A stretch of 64,000 nt of DNA from Microbacterium sp. LWH7-1.2 (GCF_038397755.1 NZ_CP151637.1:2852001-2916000); one strand, 5' to 3'; numbered from the stretch's first letter, positions 39,800 to 48,687 are shown. A program made the numbers and translations. The notes: a model not told the origin generated them from the letters alone.

Positions 39800-39816
39800 C
39801 TCGGCTCCTCCCGGAC

Positions 39817-40803
39817 TCAGACGCCCGCGAGCACGCCCTCGAGGCGGCCGTAGCTGGCCTCCATGCCGTCGGTCATGCCGGTGGCGAGGACGATGTCGCG
39901 CGTCTCCTTGTCGGGGTACTCGATCAGGAGCGTGATGAGGGTGGCGCCGTCCTCCTCGTGGAGGTTGAGGTCGTTGAGCGTCGACGGGTAGTCGGTCCCG
40001 GTCATGTGCTCGGTGGTGACAGCGCGGCGCGGCGCCTCGGAGAGCACCGTCTCGCCGTCGAACCCGAAGGTCTCACCCTCGGTGCCCTCGAGCGGCTCCC
40101 ACTCGTAGCGGTACTTTCCGCCCACGGACGGGTCGACCTCGCACACCGACATGCGCCAGCCGTCGGGGCCCAGCATCCACTTCTCGAGCAGCTCGGGCTC
40201 CTGGTGCGCGCGCCACACGAGATCGATCGGTCCCTCGATGAGCCGCGTGATGCGCACGTGGGTGTCGTCGAGGATCTCGGTCTGCGTGCCCTTGCCGGCG
40301 GAGTAGGCGCGGAGTCCCTCGAGCACGCGGTCGAGCTGGTTGATGGCCATCGTCGAACCCTCGACCGCGCCCATCGCGACGACCTTCTCCAGCGCCTCGG
40401 CGGAGTCGAAGTGCGTCGTGTTGACCAGGCGCGACCCTGTCGCGCTCTGGTCGAACGTGAACACCATGCGCGAGGTCGGCATCTCTGCCAGCACCCTGCC
40501 GTCCGCGTCGGCGAACGAGTCGAGTGCGGTGAAGCTGCGGGGTCCGTCGATCTCGAGGAACTCCCACACACCGTGGTACTCCTCGCCCTTCGGGCTGGTC
40601 AGGTGGTATCTCGCGCGGCCGCCGGGAGTGAGGTCGAACTCGGTGAACGTGGCGGGGTAGCCGGGAGGGCCCCAGAATCGCTCGAGCTGGCGCGGCTCGG
40701 TGAAGGCCTCCCACAGCCTCTCTACCGGAGCGGTGAACTCGGCCGTGAGCGTCATGGTGAGCGCTTCGGGATCGGTGGTGACGTCGGTGACGGGCATCGT
40801 CAT
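39817..40803 (-). CDS. Tandem SRPBCC (AHSA1-like) domain protein
   Basis: 328 residues containing two AHSA1/START-like domains: about 10-160 (FTAPVERLWEAFTEPRQLERFWGP) and 170-325 (IEGPIDLVWRAHQEPELLEKWMLGP). Each has the characteristic W/F-rich start. ATG follows AAGGAG and overlaps the ArsR stop (ATGA). This ArsR-AHSA1 pairing is common in actinobacteria. The ligand is unknown. Confidence 0.85.
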   Translation of the reverse strand: MTMPVTDVTTDPEALTMTLTAEFTAPVERLWEAFTEPRQLERFWGPPGYPATFTEFDLTPGGRARYHLTSPKGEEYHGVWEFLEIDGPRSFTALDSFADADGRVLAEMPTSRMVFTFDQSATGSRLVNTTHFDSAEALEKVVAMGAVEGSTMAINQLDRVLEGLRAYSAGKGTQTEILDDTHVRITRLIEGPIDLVWRAHQEPELLEKWMLGPDGWRMSVCEVDPSVGGKYRYEWEPLEGTEGETFGFDGETVLSEAPRRAVTTEHMTGTDYPSTLNDLNLHEEDGATLITLLIEYPDKETRDIVLATGMTDGMEASYGRLEGVLAGV

Positions 40804-41195
40804 TCTCCTTCGTTCCTGCGTTGATCGTGCTTCGGTTCTTCGGTGGTGCCGGACGATCCGGCAGGCTCGGCGAGCAGCGCGTCGAGCCGGTCGATGCGGG
40901 CACGCCACATCTCCTCGTAGCGGGCGAGCAGTGCGCGCGCGCGGGCGATCATCTCGGGATCCGCCCGGACGAGGCGTTCGCGCCCCTCGGCACGCTTGAC
41001 GATGAGGCCGGCGGCCTCGAGCACGGTGACGTGTTTCTGCACCGCGGCGAACGACATGTCGTACTCGCGGGCGAGCGCCGACACGGAGTACTCGCCCGAG
41101 AGCGTCCGACGCAGGATGTCGCGCCGGGTCGCCGCTGCCAGCGCGTGGAACACGCGGTCGATCTCGTCATCGCTGAGCTCAATTCCTACAACCAT
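40800..41195 (-). CDS. ArsR-family transcriptional regulator
   Basis: 131-residue winged helix: VFHALAAATRRDILRRTLSGEYSVSALAREY followed by recognition helix FAAVQKHVTVLEAAGL. No Cys metal site is visible, so it is not a classic metal sensor. The ATG at 41195 is preferred over a longer frame because it lies eight bases after -10 TAACGT and its first codons sit in a palindrome. Confidence 0.85.
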   Translation of the reverse strand: MVVGIELSDDEIDRVFHALAAATRRDILRRTLSGEYSVSALAREYDMSFAAVQKHVTVLEAAGLIVKRAEGRERLVRADPEMIARARALLARYEEMWRARIDRLDALLAEPAGSSGTTEEPKHDQRRNEGE

Positions 41196-41209
41196 TTGGT
41201 TGTACGTTA
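41188..41209 (-). promoter_or_regulatory. ArsR promoter with operator over the start codon
   Basis: ACAACCA-n2-TGGTTGT (41188-41203) overlaps the ATG of arsR (41195-41193). The -10 TAACGT (41209-41204) adjoins it. The message appears leaderless and autorepressed. Confidence 0.6.
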
Positions 41210-41303
41210 GCTCTGGTCGCAGCATCCGTCAACCCCTGCGGCTCTTGGAATCGCATCGCCGTGACTGACTTGGCCTGACTGCCGTTCTATGTGGCGGGGC
41301 CGC

Positions 41304-41655
41304 TATGTGATGACTTTGGACTTCGGTGACGGATCCGCATCAGGACATCGGCGATGTTTCCGGTGGCCTTCGCGCTGACAGTTCCGCCGCTCTCGTGTCT
41401 GGGTGAGCAGAAATGATCCCGTTGATCCTCGTGTCCGCCTGGCGATCTCCCAGTGGCCTGATGACGGGCCGCGAGGGGCGGTGACGACGTTCTGCGTGGA
41501 GCACCGCATCTCCCGGACGACATTCCACCTGTTGCGCGCCCGCGTTGTCACCGACGGACCGGCCGCGGCGCTCGATCCGAACTCACGTCGCCCACGAACC
41601 TCGCCGACACGGCTCCGCTCCATCCCCAAGGCACAGTCGTTGCAGGTGCGCGCGT
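41304..41655 (+). pseudogene. Truncated IS481-type transposase remnant
   Basis: The translation from GTG 41403 (VRLAISQWPDDGPRGAVTTF ... HRISRTTFHLLRARV ... DPNSRRPRTSPTRL) matches the helix-turn-helix N-terminus of an IS481/IS3-like transposase. The catalytic DDE domain is missing: similarity stops near 41655, just before the ABC gene stop. A TGTGATGACTTTGGACTTCG stretch from about 41304 may be the old element end. It marks the downstream edge of the 41.7-48.2 kb islet. Confidence 0.65.
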
Positions 41656-41695
41656 CCGTCGGGCCGCCGCCTACCGCAGACGGAACGGGGAGGGC

Positions 41696-42436
41696 TCAGG
41701 CGACATCGGTGACGCCGAGATCGGCCAACAGCTTCGTCCGGAGTTCGACGAAACGGTCGCCCGCCTTCGTGCGCGGGTGAGGCAGGTCGATCTGCGTGTC
41801 GGATACGAAGCGCCCCACGTCCATCACCAGAACCCTGTCGGCGAGGAGGATCGCCTCCTCCACGTCGTGCGTCACCAGGAGCACGCCGGGCCTGTGCTTT
41901 TGGAACAGGTCGAGCAACAGCGCGTGCATCTTAATCTTCGTCAGGGCGTCGAGCGCCCCGAACGGTTCATCGAGCACCATCAGCTGTGGCTCGCGGATGA
42001 GCGCGCGTGCGAGCGACGCGCGCTGCGCCTCGCCGCCGGAGAGGGTCAGCGGCCACACGTCGGCACGATGGTCCAGCCCCACCTCGTGCAGCGTCCGGTT
42101 CGCGCGTCCCCGGAGGTCGGGGCCGGTGAGACCCAGCACGATGTTGCGCCACACCTTCTTCCAGGGCAGCAGTCGCGGTTCCTGGAAGCCGACCGAGACG
42201 CGGTCCGTCACGGTGATGCTTCCTGTCGCGCCTTTGTCCAGCCCCGTCACGATACGTAGCAACGTGCTCTTGCCTGTCCCCGAACGTCCGAGGAGGGCGA
42301 CGAACTCGCCGCGCTGGATGTCGAGGTCGATGTCGAAAAGGACCTTCGTGTCGTCGAACGCCCGCGAGACATCCCGCAAAGACGCGACCAGGGAGCCGAC
42401 CTCGCTGTCTGCCAGCTTCGGTGCCTGAGTGCTCAT
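41696..42436 (-). CDS. ABC transporter ATP-binding protein (SsuB/TauB type), islet
   Basis: 246 residues. Walker A GRSGTGKST, Q-loop FQEPRLLPWKKV, signature LSGGEAQRASLA, Walker [14 protein letters not shown]-loop THDVEEA. The signature LSGGEAQR differs from that of the first importer (LSGGMRQR), so the two are not recent duplicates. Overlaps the permease gene by four bases (ATGA). Confidence 0.9.
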   Translation of the reverse strand: MSTQAPKLADSEVGSLVASLRDVSRAFDDTKVLFDIDLDIQRGEFVALLGRSGTGKSTLLRIVTGLDKGATGSITVTDRVSVGFQEPRLLPWKKVWRNIVLGLTGPDLRGRANRTLHEVGLDHRADVWPLTLSGGEAQRASLARALIREPQLMVLDEPFGALDALTKIKMHALLLDLFQKHRPGVLLVTHDVEEAILLADRVLVMDVGRFVSDTQIDLPHPRTKAGDRFVELRTKLLADLGVTDVA

Positions 42437-43284
42437 ACCGTCTCCAATCCCTGCCGCCAGGAAAGGGCGCGCTTCTCAATGAGGCGCACCAGCAGGTCGG
42501 ACAGATAGCCCGCGAGCGCGTAGATGAGGATCCCGAGCACGATCACGTCCGTGCGCAGGTAGAGCCGAGCGTTGTTCATGAGGTACCCGATGCCCTCCGT
42601 GGCATTGACCTGCTCGCTGATCACGAGGATCAGCCACGCCACGCCCAGCGACATCCGGAGGCCGGTGAGGAACCCGGGCAGCGCGCCAGGCAGCACGATG
42701 TGCCGGATCCGTCCCATCGACGACAGGTGCACGATCGTCCCGACCTCCATGAGCTTTCGGTCCACTCCGCGAATGCCCGCATAGGTGTTCAGGTAGACCG
42801 GAAACACCACCGCCAGCGCGATCATGAGGACCTTGGAGGGCTCACCGATCCCGAACCACAGGATGAACAGCGGCACCAGTGCGAGCACGGGCACCGTGCG
42901 CATCATCTGCATGAGGGGATCGATCAGCGCGTCGCCGACCTTCCAGAGGCCCGCCAAGATGGCCAGCACCAGTCCGATGCTCACGCCCAGCACCACTGCG
43001 TATCCGATTCGCTGGAGCGAGATCAGCAGGTGGATCTGGAGCTCGCCGGTCTGCCAGAGCTCCCAGCCGGTCGTGAACACCTCGCTGGGCGGGGGCAGCA
43101 CCGTCGGCGGCACCAGTCCGGTCATCGTCGTGAGCTGCCACAACACGAGGACGATGATCGGACCGGCGGCGCGCAGCGGCTTTATCCGTGACCACCAGTG
43201 GGTGCGCTTGGGTGCGCGGCGCGGCTGAGGCGCGAGACTGCCTGCCTCGGATCTCGTGCCGATCGATGACGTCTGCGTCGTCAT
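42433..43284 (-). CDS. ABC transporter permease (SsuC type), islet
   Basis: 283-residue BPD_transp_1 permease, about six membrane helices. EAA loop GAIRG-type segment VGTIVHLSSMGRIRHIVLPGALPGFLTGLRM is split by the family Gly. N-terminal 40 residues are basic and cytosolic. It lies 14 bp after the binding-protein gene. Confidence 0.9.
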   Translation of the reverse strand: MTTQTSSIGTRSEAGSLAPQPRRAPKRTHWWSRIKPLRAAGPIIVLVLWQLTTMTGLVPPTVLPPPSEVFTTGWELWQTGELQIHLLISLQRIGYAVVLGVSIGLVLAILAGLWKVGDALIDPLMQMMRTVPVLALVPLFILWFGIGEPSKVLMIALAVVFPVYLNTYAGIRGVDRKLMEVGTIVHLSSMGRIRHIVLPGALPGFLTGLRMSLGVAWLILVISEQVNATEGIGYLMNNARLYLRTDVIVLGILIYALAGYLSDLLVRLIEKRALSWRQGLETV

Positions 43285-43298
43285 TCGGGCTCCTCCGC

Positions 43299-44306
43299 TC
43301 AGCTCGTGGGAACGGAGGCGACATCGAACACAATGTCGTCCACGTTGAGCTTCTTGGACAGCGTTCCGATCTGGTTCCAGCTGTCGATGGTCTCCTGCAA
43401 CTCGGCGCGCGTCTGTTCGTCATAGGCCTTGTACGTGAGCAGCCGGTAGTCGGCAAGGTACTGCATCTGCTCCGGGCTGAAATCGTTCGCGGCCTTCTGG
43501 ATCGACAGATACTCGTCGGGGTTGTCGATGAGATGCTGTCCGCCCTCCGTATACCCCTTGAGCACGGCGGCCGTGACGTCCGGGTGCGCCTCGGCGAACG
43601 ACCGCGTGACCACGAGCACGGGGTAGTCGGGCTTGCCTGTCAGCTCTTCGTCTCCGGTGGTCAGGATGCGGGCGCCCATCTTGTTGACAGCGGCGGGGAT
43701 GAAGATGTCGAAGGCCGCCCACGCGTCCACCGACCCCTGGGTGAAGGCGCCGGCTGCATCACCCGGGCCGAGGTAGACCTTCTTGATGGAGTCGGCGGGC
43801 ATGTCGTGGTTCAGCATCGCTTGGTCGACGATGTACTCGCCCGCCGCGCCCTGGGTCACCGCGACCGACTTGCCCGCGAGGTCGTCGACCTTCTGGATGT
43901 CGCTGTCCGCCGGGACGACGATCGACGACCCCTTTCCGGCGGATTCTGTCGCCACACCGAGGAACAGGTAGTCTCCCGTTCCCGTGAGCCCGGTGAGGGC
44001 TCCCGAGGTCACGATCGTCGCGAAGTCCGCCGCGCCGCCGTTGAGCGCCTCGAGCGCGGGCTGGGTGGAGGGGAAGTAGCCGGCATCCGTTGCCGTGCCT
44101 CCCACCGCCTCGACGGCTTTCGGGACGTCATCGAAAAGGAAGCCTACGTTCGTGCCGGGAGTACCGACTGTGACGACGCGGGCGACCGGGGCGTCTCCAC
44201 CGGTGCCATCGCCAGTGGATGGCTGCCCGGCACAGGCGCTGACGACGAGCGCGCCGGCCAGCAGAGCAGGAACCGCGAGGACGCGGAATCGGGGATGGGT
44301 GGACAC
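43299..44306 (-). CDS. ABC transporter substrate-binding lipoprotein (SsuA/NMT1-like), islet
   Basis: 335 residues. Lipoprotein signal with lipobox VVSACAG (Cys about 25), then a Thr/Gly linker. The mature part follows the SsuA/NMT1 pattern (VGFLFDDVPKAVEAVGGTAT; LAGKSVAVTQGAAGEYIVDQ). First gene of a three-gene importer operon preceded by an 18-bp GTATAC palindrome. Aliphatic sulfonates are the family's classic ligands, but the co-regulated GGT-family and amidohydrolase genes suggest an amide or peptide-like nitrogen compound. Confidence 0.87.
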   Translation of the reverse strand: MSTHPRFRVLAVPALLAGALVVSACAGQPSTGDGTGGDAPVARVVTVGTPGTNVGFLFDDVPKAVEAVGGTATDAGYFPSTQPALEALNGGAADFATIVTSGALTGLTGTGDYLFLGVATESAGKGSSIVVPADSDIQKVDDLAGKSVAVTQGAAGEYIVDQAMLNHDMPADSIKKVYLGPGDAAGAFTQGSVDAWAAFDIFIPAAVNKMGARILTTGDEELTGKPDYPVLVVTRSFAEAHPDVTAAVLKGYTEGGQHLIDNPDEYLSIQKAANDFSPEQMQYLADYRLLTYKAYDEQTRAELQETIDSWNQIGTLSKKLNVDDIVFDVASVPTS

Positions 44307-44375
44307 AGTACCTCCAGGGGCTCGGTCATCGAGATGATCGATCGGTGATCGGGTAAGGGTGTCGCGCTATCTTCG

Positions 44376-44395
44376 CGTTTCGTATACGAAACGTA
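44376..44395 (-). promoter_or_regulatory. GTATAC palindromic operator of the islet importer
   Basis: CGTTTCGTATACGAAACG (44376-44393) is a perfect 18-bp palindrome overlapping a minus-strand -10 candidate TACGTT (44395-44390). The TCGTATACGA core is repeated at 46563-46572. GTATAC-centred palindromes are typical of GntR-family repressors. Confidence 0.65.
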
Positions 44396-44679
44396 TTGTT
44401 GCGTCACTATATACATCTCTCGGGTCCGACGACAAGTCCCCTCCGGGCGGCCACGGGCGCCACGGGCGGTCACGAATGGCAACTGCCGGCATCCCGGAGG
44501 ACAGCGGATGCGGAGCTCGCGCGTGACGTGGCGGCGTGCCGAGTGGTGGATCGGGGACGCGGAGCACGCGGACGAGCACAGCTTCGTCCCGGGACGACTG
44601 CCCGCCAACGGTGTCAATGGGCGTCTGGAACCGGGGCTACGACAGTGTGCCCTGGCGACACCGTCGCGGAGCCGCCGGC
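44396..44679. other. Unassigned sequence between importer and GGT genes
   Basis: About 280 bp between the importer promoter and the GGT-family stop. A 70-codon frame from 44508 exists (WRRAEWWIGDAEHADEHS) but has no family resemblance and no convincing ribosome site. Nothing is assigned. Confidence 0.4.
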
Positions 44680-46455
44680 TCAGCGGCCGACGGCGTAGCC
44701 GTGCATACCGCGGGGGTTAGCGGCCCCCACGACGAGCCCGTCGTCACGGCGCCCGGCCGCGACGATCCGGCCCAACGTCCACGGCCCCGAGACCGTCACG
44801 TCATGTCCGCGGCCGCGGAGCTCCGCGATGACCTCGTCACCGAGCCGGTCCTCCACGATCAGGCCGCCGGGCTTGAACAACCGCGGATAGAACGAGGACG
44901 GCATGTGCGTCGAATGCCAGGTCGCGGCGTCGATCGACTCCTGGAGGTTCAAGCCGTGCACGAGGTGGTTCAGGAGGAACACCACCGTCCACTGGTCCTG
45001 CTGGTCACCGCCGGGCGTCCCGAACGCCAGATACGGCTTCCCTTCGCGCAAGAGCATCCCCGGGCTGAGGGTCGTGCGAGGGCGCTTCTTCGGCGCGATC
45101 GAGTTCGGCAGACTCTGCTCGAGCCAGAACATCTGGGCGCGTGTCGGCAGCGCGAACCCGAGCCCGGGGATCGCGGGAGAGCTCTGGAGCCAAGCGCCGC
45201 TCGGCGTGGCGGCGACCACGTTGCCCCACCGGTCGGAGACGTCCAGGTGGCACGTGTCCCCGCGCACCACGCCGGCCCGGGCCATGGTGGGCTCACCCGT
45301 GCCCGCTCCGGCAGGAAGGATGCGGTCAGCGAAGATCGCGTCGGACAGGCGCGGCTCGCGTCCCCCCGGAGACCCGGGTCGCAGATCTTCCGACGCCTCG
45401 GGTCCGACCAGCGCCGCCCGCGTGCGCGCGTACTCGTCGGACAGCAGGTCGTCCAGCGGGACGTCGACGAAGGCCGGGTCGCCGTAGAACGCCTCGCGGT
45501 CAGCGAAGGCGAGCTTCGCGGTCTCCACCACGGTGTGCACCATCTGCGCGGAGCCCGCGGGGCCGATGTCCTGATGGGCGAGCATTGCGAGCTGCTGAAG
45601 GAGGACCGGCCCCTGGCCCCACGGCTGGGTCTTGGCGACCGTGACCCCCGCGAACTCCACTGTCGCGGGGCGTTCCCAGGACGGCTCCCAGTCGGCGAGG
45701 TCGGCCGCAGTCAGCAGGCCGGCGTGATCCTCTCCCGACGAGTCGCGGACCGGGTGACGCATCCATGCGTCCACCGCCTCGGCGACGAATCCTCGGTAGA
45801 ACGTGTTGCGCGCGCGGGCGATGACCGCCTCTCGTGATCCGCCTCCCGCTTCCGCCGTTCGGACGATCCGCTCCAGAGTGTCCGCCAGCAGAGGATTGCG
45901 GAAGCGGGCGCCGGCGGCGGGGATGCGCCCTCCGGGCAGATAGATCTCCGCCGACGTGGTCCAGTGCTCGGAGAACAGTTCGGAGACCGAGTCGATGGCG
46001 GTCGACGCCTCCGGCAGGAGAGGGAAGCCGTCGCGGGCGTAGCCGATCGCGAACCGGGTGATGCGCTCCAGTGGCAGGGTGCCGTGGCGCTCCAGCATGC
46101 TCATCCAGGCGCCGAAAGAGCCGGGTACGACGGCAGCGAGGTGGCCCGTGCCGGGGATGAAGTCCAGGCCGAGATCCGTGAACGCGCTCGCCGTCGCCGC
46201 CGCGGGTGCCGGGCCCTGCCCGCACAGCACCCAGGGCTCGCCCGACGCGACATCGTAGCCGATGATCGGGGTGTCGCCGCCCAGGCCGTTGAGGTGGGGC
46301 TCGACGACGTGTAGGACGAGCCCGGCCGCCGCGGCGGCGTCGAACGCATTGCCGCCTTCCTCGAGGATGGCCATCCCGGAGGCCGAGGCGAGCCAGTGCG
46401 TGGACGCGACCATGCCGAAGGTCCCGATGAGCTCAGGGCGGGTGGTGAAACGCAT
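44680..46455 (-). CDS. Gamma-glutamyltransferase-family Ntn hydrolase
   Basis: 591 residues. The autoprocessing nucleophile is Thr401 in VVRGDTCHLDVSD, the equivalent of the GGT Thr, so a large and a small subunit are predicted. Other family features: EEGGNAFDAAAAAGL, GGDTPIIGYD, PGSFGAWMSMLERHG, and TPGGDQQDQW near the end. No signal peptide, hence probably cytoplasmic, unlike classic GGT. Family members include glutathione hydrolase, cephalosporin acylase and HpxW-type oxamate amidohydrolase. ATG at 46455 was chosen over an upstream ATG (46500) because GGAGAGG precedes it. Confidence 0.82.
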   Translation of the reverse strand: MRFTTRPELIGTFGMVASTHWLASASGMAILEEGGNAFDAAAAAGLVLHVVEPHLNGLGGDTPIIGYDVASGEPWVLCGQGPAPAAATASAFTDLGLDFIPGTGHLAAVVPGSFGAWMSMLERHGTLPLERITRFAIGYARDGFPLLPEASTAIDSVSELFSEHWTTSAEIYLPGGRIPAAGARFRNPLLADTLERIVRTAEAGGGSREAVIARARNTFYRGFVAEAVDAWMRHPVRDSSGEDHAGLLTAADLADWEPSWERPATVEFAGVTVAKTQPWGQGPVLLQQLAMLAHQDIGPAGSAQMVHTVVETAKLAFADREAFYGDPAFVDVPLDDLLSDEYARTRAALVGPEASEDLRPGSPGGREPRLSDAIFADRILPAGAGTGEPTMARAGVVRGDTCHLDVSDRWGNVVAATPSGAWLQSSPAIPGLGFALPTRAQMFWLEQSLPNSIAPKKRPRTTLSPGMLLREGKPYLAFGTPGGDQQDQWTVVFLLNHLVHGLNLQESIDAATWHSTHMPSSFYPRLFKPGGLIVEDRLGDEVIAELRGRGHDVTVSGPWTLGRIVAAGRRDDGLVVGAANPRGMHGYAVGR

Positions 46456-46560
46456 GGATGAGGGTCCTCTCCAGGTCACGACATCGTGGGATGCCGGCAC
46501 AGCTAGTCTTTCGCCAAGAGGGACAGTGGTTTATCCCGTGAGTGACGGTAGCCTGAGGCA

Positions 46561-46577
46561 TATCGTATACGAAAGGC
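46561..46577. promoter_or_regulatory. GTATAC operator between GGT-family and amidohydrolase genes
   Basis: TCGTATACGA (46563-46572) repeats the core of the 44376 palindrome. It overlaps a -10 candidate TATCGT (46561-46566) for the plus-strand amidohydrolase, followed by AAAGG as ribosome site. Its place between divergent genes allows control of both. Confidence 0.6.
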
Positions 46578-46583
46578 GACAGT

Positions 46584-48227
46584 GTGGCTCGACCGGTTCA
46601 GATCCTGCTCGGCGGCAACATCCTCACCCTCGATGAGGCTTCATCTCGCGCGACGGCGATCGCGTGGCGCGACGGGGAGATCATCGCCGTCGGAAGTGAC
46701 CGAGACGTGCTCGAAAGGACCAGTGCCGACCCCGGCGAAGCGGTGCAGCTCGAAGGACGGACGGTCATCCCGGGACTCACCGACGCGCACGCGCACCTCG
46801 ACCGCTACAGCCTCGGCGCGGAGCTACCCGGCTTCGAGCACTGCGAGACGCCGGCCGACGTCCTCGACGTGATCGCGGCGGCCGTCGCCGACCGAGAGCC
46901 CGGCGAGTGGATCGTGACGCGGCCGATCGGCGCTCCGCCGCGCTACGAGCAGTCGCGGCTGGGTGAGGGATCCCTCGTTCCCACACGCGCAGAGCTCGAC
47001 CGGGTCGCGCCGAACAACCCGGTGTTCATCCGTTCGATCTGGGGCTACTGGAACATGAGCCTCAACCCCGTCTCGGTGGCCAACACGGCGGCGTTGCGGG
47101 CCGCCGGCGTGGATCTGCGCGACACGCCTTCCCCGAGCGCCGCCGTCGAGATGCTCCGAGACGGCTCGGGCGAGTTGACGGGCGTGTTCGTGGAGAGCGT
47201 CCGCCACCCGATCGTCGAGCACACGCTCCTGCGCGCCGCCCCCGGATTCACAGCGGCCCAGCGGGCGCGCTCGATCGCCGAGGGAGCTGCGGCCTACGCC
47301 TCCTACGGAACCACCGCGTACTTCGAGGGCCATGGAGTCGCCGACGACCTCTTGGACGCCTATGCGCTGTCGGGCGCGGGTGGACTCCGCGCCACGTTGA
47401 TCTGGAGCCCGAACTGGACCGAAGACGATCCGGCAGCCGTGGGCGGCCTCGTGGAGCAGCGTCGCCGTCTTCTTCGCGCGAAGGACGCGAAGCTGGACCT
47501 GCAGGGCATCTATGTCGAGTTCGACGACGGCACCGGCGACGCGACGCTGCGTGCCCGGGGCCGTCGGCAGTCGGGCTGGGCCGGATTCACGACCGGCGCC
47601 GGCCTGCCGGAGCAGCGGATGCGGGAGCTTCTCCAGCACGCCGCCGAGGCCGGCATCCGGGTCTGCGGCATCGACATCCGCCTGCTTCCCCTGATCGCCG
47701 AGGTCGACGCGGTCACCCCGGTCGCGCCCCTGCGCTGGGTGCTCGCGCATCATCCGGTTCTCTCGTCCGAGCAGATCCAACTGATCGCCCGGCTGGGGAT
47801 GGTGGTGACCACCGTCGCGCCACACTTCCTCCTCCATGGCGATGGCTCGTTCGGCGGCCCGGATGAGGGCGACTTCCTGCCGCTGCCCGCCCTGATCGAG
47901 GCAGGCGTGCCGTTCGCCTTCGGCAGCGACAACGTGCCGATCACGATGTGGGAGTCCATCTACGCCGTCACCGAACGTCTCACGGCCGGTGGGGTGCCGG
48001 TTTCCCCGGAGAACGCCCTCACGCGGGAGCAGGCGCTCGTCGCCGCGACCCGGGGAGGCGCGTGGCTGACCCGCGAGGAGACGACCCGCGGAGCCCTTGC
48101 GCGGGGGCAGGCCGCCGACCTCGCGGTCCTGGACCGCGATCCGCTCACCTGCAGCGCAGCCGATCTGCGAGCGACGCAGGCGGTGGCGACGGTCGTCGCG
48201 GGGACGCTCGTCCACGGCACTCTGTGA
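46584..48227 (+). CDS. Amidohydrolase family 3 (YtcJ-like) protein
   Basis: 547 residues. Metal-binding HxH in VIPGLTDAHAHLDRY (about 70-75), DIRLLPLIAEVDAV, LAHHPV and FGSDNVPITMW (Asp). Composite N- and C-terminal beta-sandwich typical of the family (LLGGNILTLDEASS ... RGALARGQAADLAVLDRDPL). YtcJ-like members act as deacylases or imidohydrolases; the substrate is not deducible. GTG start at 46584. Divergent from the GGT-family gene and probably co-regulated with it and the importer. Confidence 0.85.
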   Translation: MARPVQILLGGNILTLDEASSRATAIAWRDGEIIAVGSDRDVLERTSADPGEAVQLEGRTVIPGLTDAHAHLDRYSLGAELPGFEHCETPADVLDVIAAAVADREPGEWIVTRPIGAPPRYEQSRLGEGSLVPTRAELDRVAPNNPVFIRSIWGYWNMSLNPVSVANTAALRAAGVDLRDTPSPSAAVEMLRDGSGELTGVFVESVRHPIVEHTLLRAAPGFTAAQRARSIAEGAAAYASYGTTAYFEGHGVADDLLDAYALSGAGGLRATLIWSPNWTEDDPAAVGGLVEQRRRLLRAKDAKLDLQGIYVEFDDGTGDATLRARGRRQSGWAGFTTGAGLPEQRMRELLQHAAEAGIRVCGIDIRLLPLIAEVDAVTPVAPLRWVLAHHPVLSSEQIQLIARLGMVVTTVAPHFLLHGDGSFGGPDEGDFLPLPALIEAGVPFAFGSDNVPITMWESIYAVTERLTAGGVPVSPENALTREQALVAATRGGAWLTREETTRGALARGQAADLAVLDRDPLTCSAADLRATQAVATVVAGTLVHGTL

Positions 48228-48229
48228 CG

Positions 48230-48425
48230 GCTCGCTCAAAGCCGCGCTCGACGTCGAGCACACCATGCTCATCGCGACCTGGCACCTGCCCCGCGATGGC
48301 AAGACCTGCGCCGATCCAGGCGCCGACTTCAACACCCGGCTCGATCCGGAACGAGCGAAGAAGAACAAGGCCATCCGCCAACGGCGCAACCTCGGATTCA
48401 CCCGCTCGCACGGGGACGCACTACC
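48230..48425 (+). pseudogene. IS110-type transposase C-terminal remnant
   Basis: The frame reads KAALDVEHTMLIATWHLPRD, then ADPGADFNTRLDPERAKKNK and RQRRNLGFTRSHGD. This pattern (HTML/SML-I-W, DPGADF-TR-DPE, then a Tyr/Leu-Gly-F end) is that of IS110-family transposase C-termini. No start or N-terminal domain remains. It directly follows the amidohydrolase stop and forms the second boundary of the islet. Confidence 0.6.
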
Positions 48426-48687
48426 GACCGAGGTCCACCGTGAGGGCCTCGGCTTCCAGGTCGACGATCGCCACCGCGTCCTCGCGGGGGCGGAGACGGC
48501 CGGCCGTGATCGTCACCCGGTCGCCCTTCGCGACGGCGAGGCGCGCCCGGTGTGCGAGCATTCCGCTGACGTGCACGGCGTATGCCAAGCGGCCATCCCG
48601 GGAAATCCCGAACGACGCGTGCGGCGTCCGATGCTCACCGAGCGATACGACGGCACCCCCCGCTGCGGCGAGCGGCGGCTCCGTCAA
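48421..48687 (-). CDS. Small hypothetical protein
   Basis: 88 codons from a TTG at 48687, with strongly G/C third positions as expected for real coding here. Contains VVSLGEHRTPHASFGISRDG and VAKGDRVTITAGRLRP, an OB- or barrel-like beta pattern. The start is uncertain (the ribosome site is too close), and it may be the C-terminal part of a larger lost gene. No family recognised. Confidence 0.35.
   Translation of the reverse strand: MTEPPLAAAGGAVVSLGEHRTPHASFGISRDGRLAYAVHVSGMLAHRARLAVAKGDRVTITAGRLRPREDAVAIVDLEAEALTVDLGR

Noticed and set aside
44508..44720. 70-codon ORF between the islet importer and GGT genes
   Set aside because: No ribosome site, no family resemblance, and it overlaps the GGT-family 3' end.
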